A DNA stretch of 5,379 nucleotides, from NCBI GenBank assembly GCA_946479995.1, contig CAMLIU010000150.1, forward strand, positions 1 to 5,379, in the 5' to 3' direction. Within the stretch, counting starts at the first letter, position 1; the number at the start of each line of letters is the position of its first letter. The notes under the pieces were generated by a model. That model was not told the origin of the DNA. It was given only the letters and a program-made list of their open reading frames with translations, and did no database searches. This DNA is from an uncultured Gemmatimonadota bacterium (lineage in GTDB: Bacteria > Gemmatimonadota > Gemmatimonadetes > Gemmatimonadales > Gemmatimonadaceae). The position numbers were made by a program, and so were the translations under genes. This document shows, in pieces, positions 5,344 to 5,379 of this stretch.

Positions 5344-5379
5344 ATGCAGAGCAGACAATTGCGTTCGCTGAAAGTTTCC
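5344..5379 (+). CDS. Partial N-terminus, possibly an aldo/keto reductase
   Basis: Only 12 codons lie in the window, reading MQSRQLRSLKVS, and the frame runs off the right edge. The R-x-L-x-x-LKVS pattern matches how many bacterial aldo/keto reductases begin, where the next residues are typically a Gly-rich GLGCMGM stretch. That is a resemblance over a very short piece, so the identity is tentative, while the start itself is backed by a good Shine-Dalgarno. The codons (AGA, CAA, TTG, AAA, GTT) are more AT-rich than in the neighbouring genes, which is common at the start of a gene. Confidence 0.5.
   Translation, partial: MQSRQLRSLKVS

Overview
The window is GC-rich (roughly two thirds G+C by eye), with strong G/C preference at third codon positions. 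The proteins, the sparse Shine-Dalgarno use and the short tandem arrays in the gene gaps would suit a high-GC environmental bacterium such as a member of Gemmatimonadota. That placement is a low-confidence impression, because no marker gene is present.

Layout. On the minus strand, 2647 down to 68, two adjacent genes 3 bp apart encode multi-membrane-span proteins of the monovalent cation:proton antiporter type (CPA2/Kef-like). The second (68-1402) keeps the membrane Asp expected of the family. The first (1406-2647) has Ala there. An 86-bp divergent gap (2648-2733) holds the promoters and two overlapping dyads. On the plus strand follow a group II PLP-dependent decarboxylase (2734-4179), a CysK-type cysteine synthase (4321-5244) and the first 12 codons of another gene (5344 to the window edge), perhaps an aldo/keto reductase.

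The most distinctive content lies in the gaps. The three gaps that follow a stop codon (1-67, 4180-4320, 5245-5343) each carry a short tandem array, and each array has its own unit: GTACGGM with a 7-nt period, GGAAGGCC and its complement-like RCCTTCTC with an 8-nt period, and CGTGAAC with a 7-nt period. The second and third arrays reverse orientation halfway, so they can fold into long hairpins. The third has a perfect 26-bp stem. The divergent promoter gap has no such array. This looks like a class of 3'-end intergenic element resembling, in form only, the short tandemly repeated repetitive (STRR) heptamers of cyanobacteria.

The two antiporter-like proteins probably act together in the inner membrane in Na+/K+/H+ exchange. 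The two PLP enzymes are co-directional amino-acid enzymes, but no shared pathway can be proved from the sequence. Apart from the repeat arrays the window looks like ordinary chromosome. No transposase, integrase, RNA gene or CRISPR was seen.
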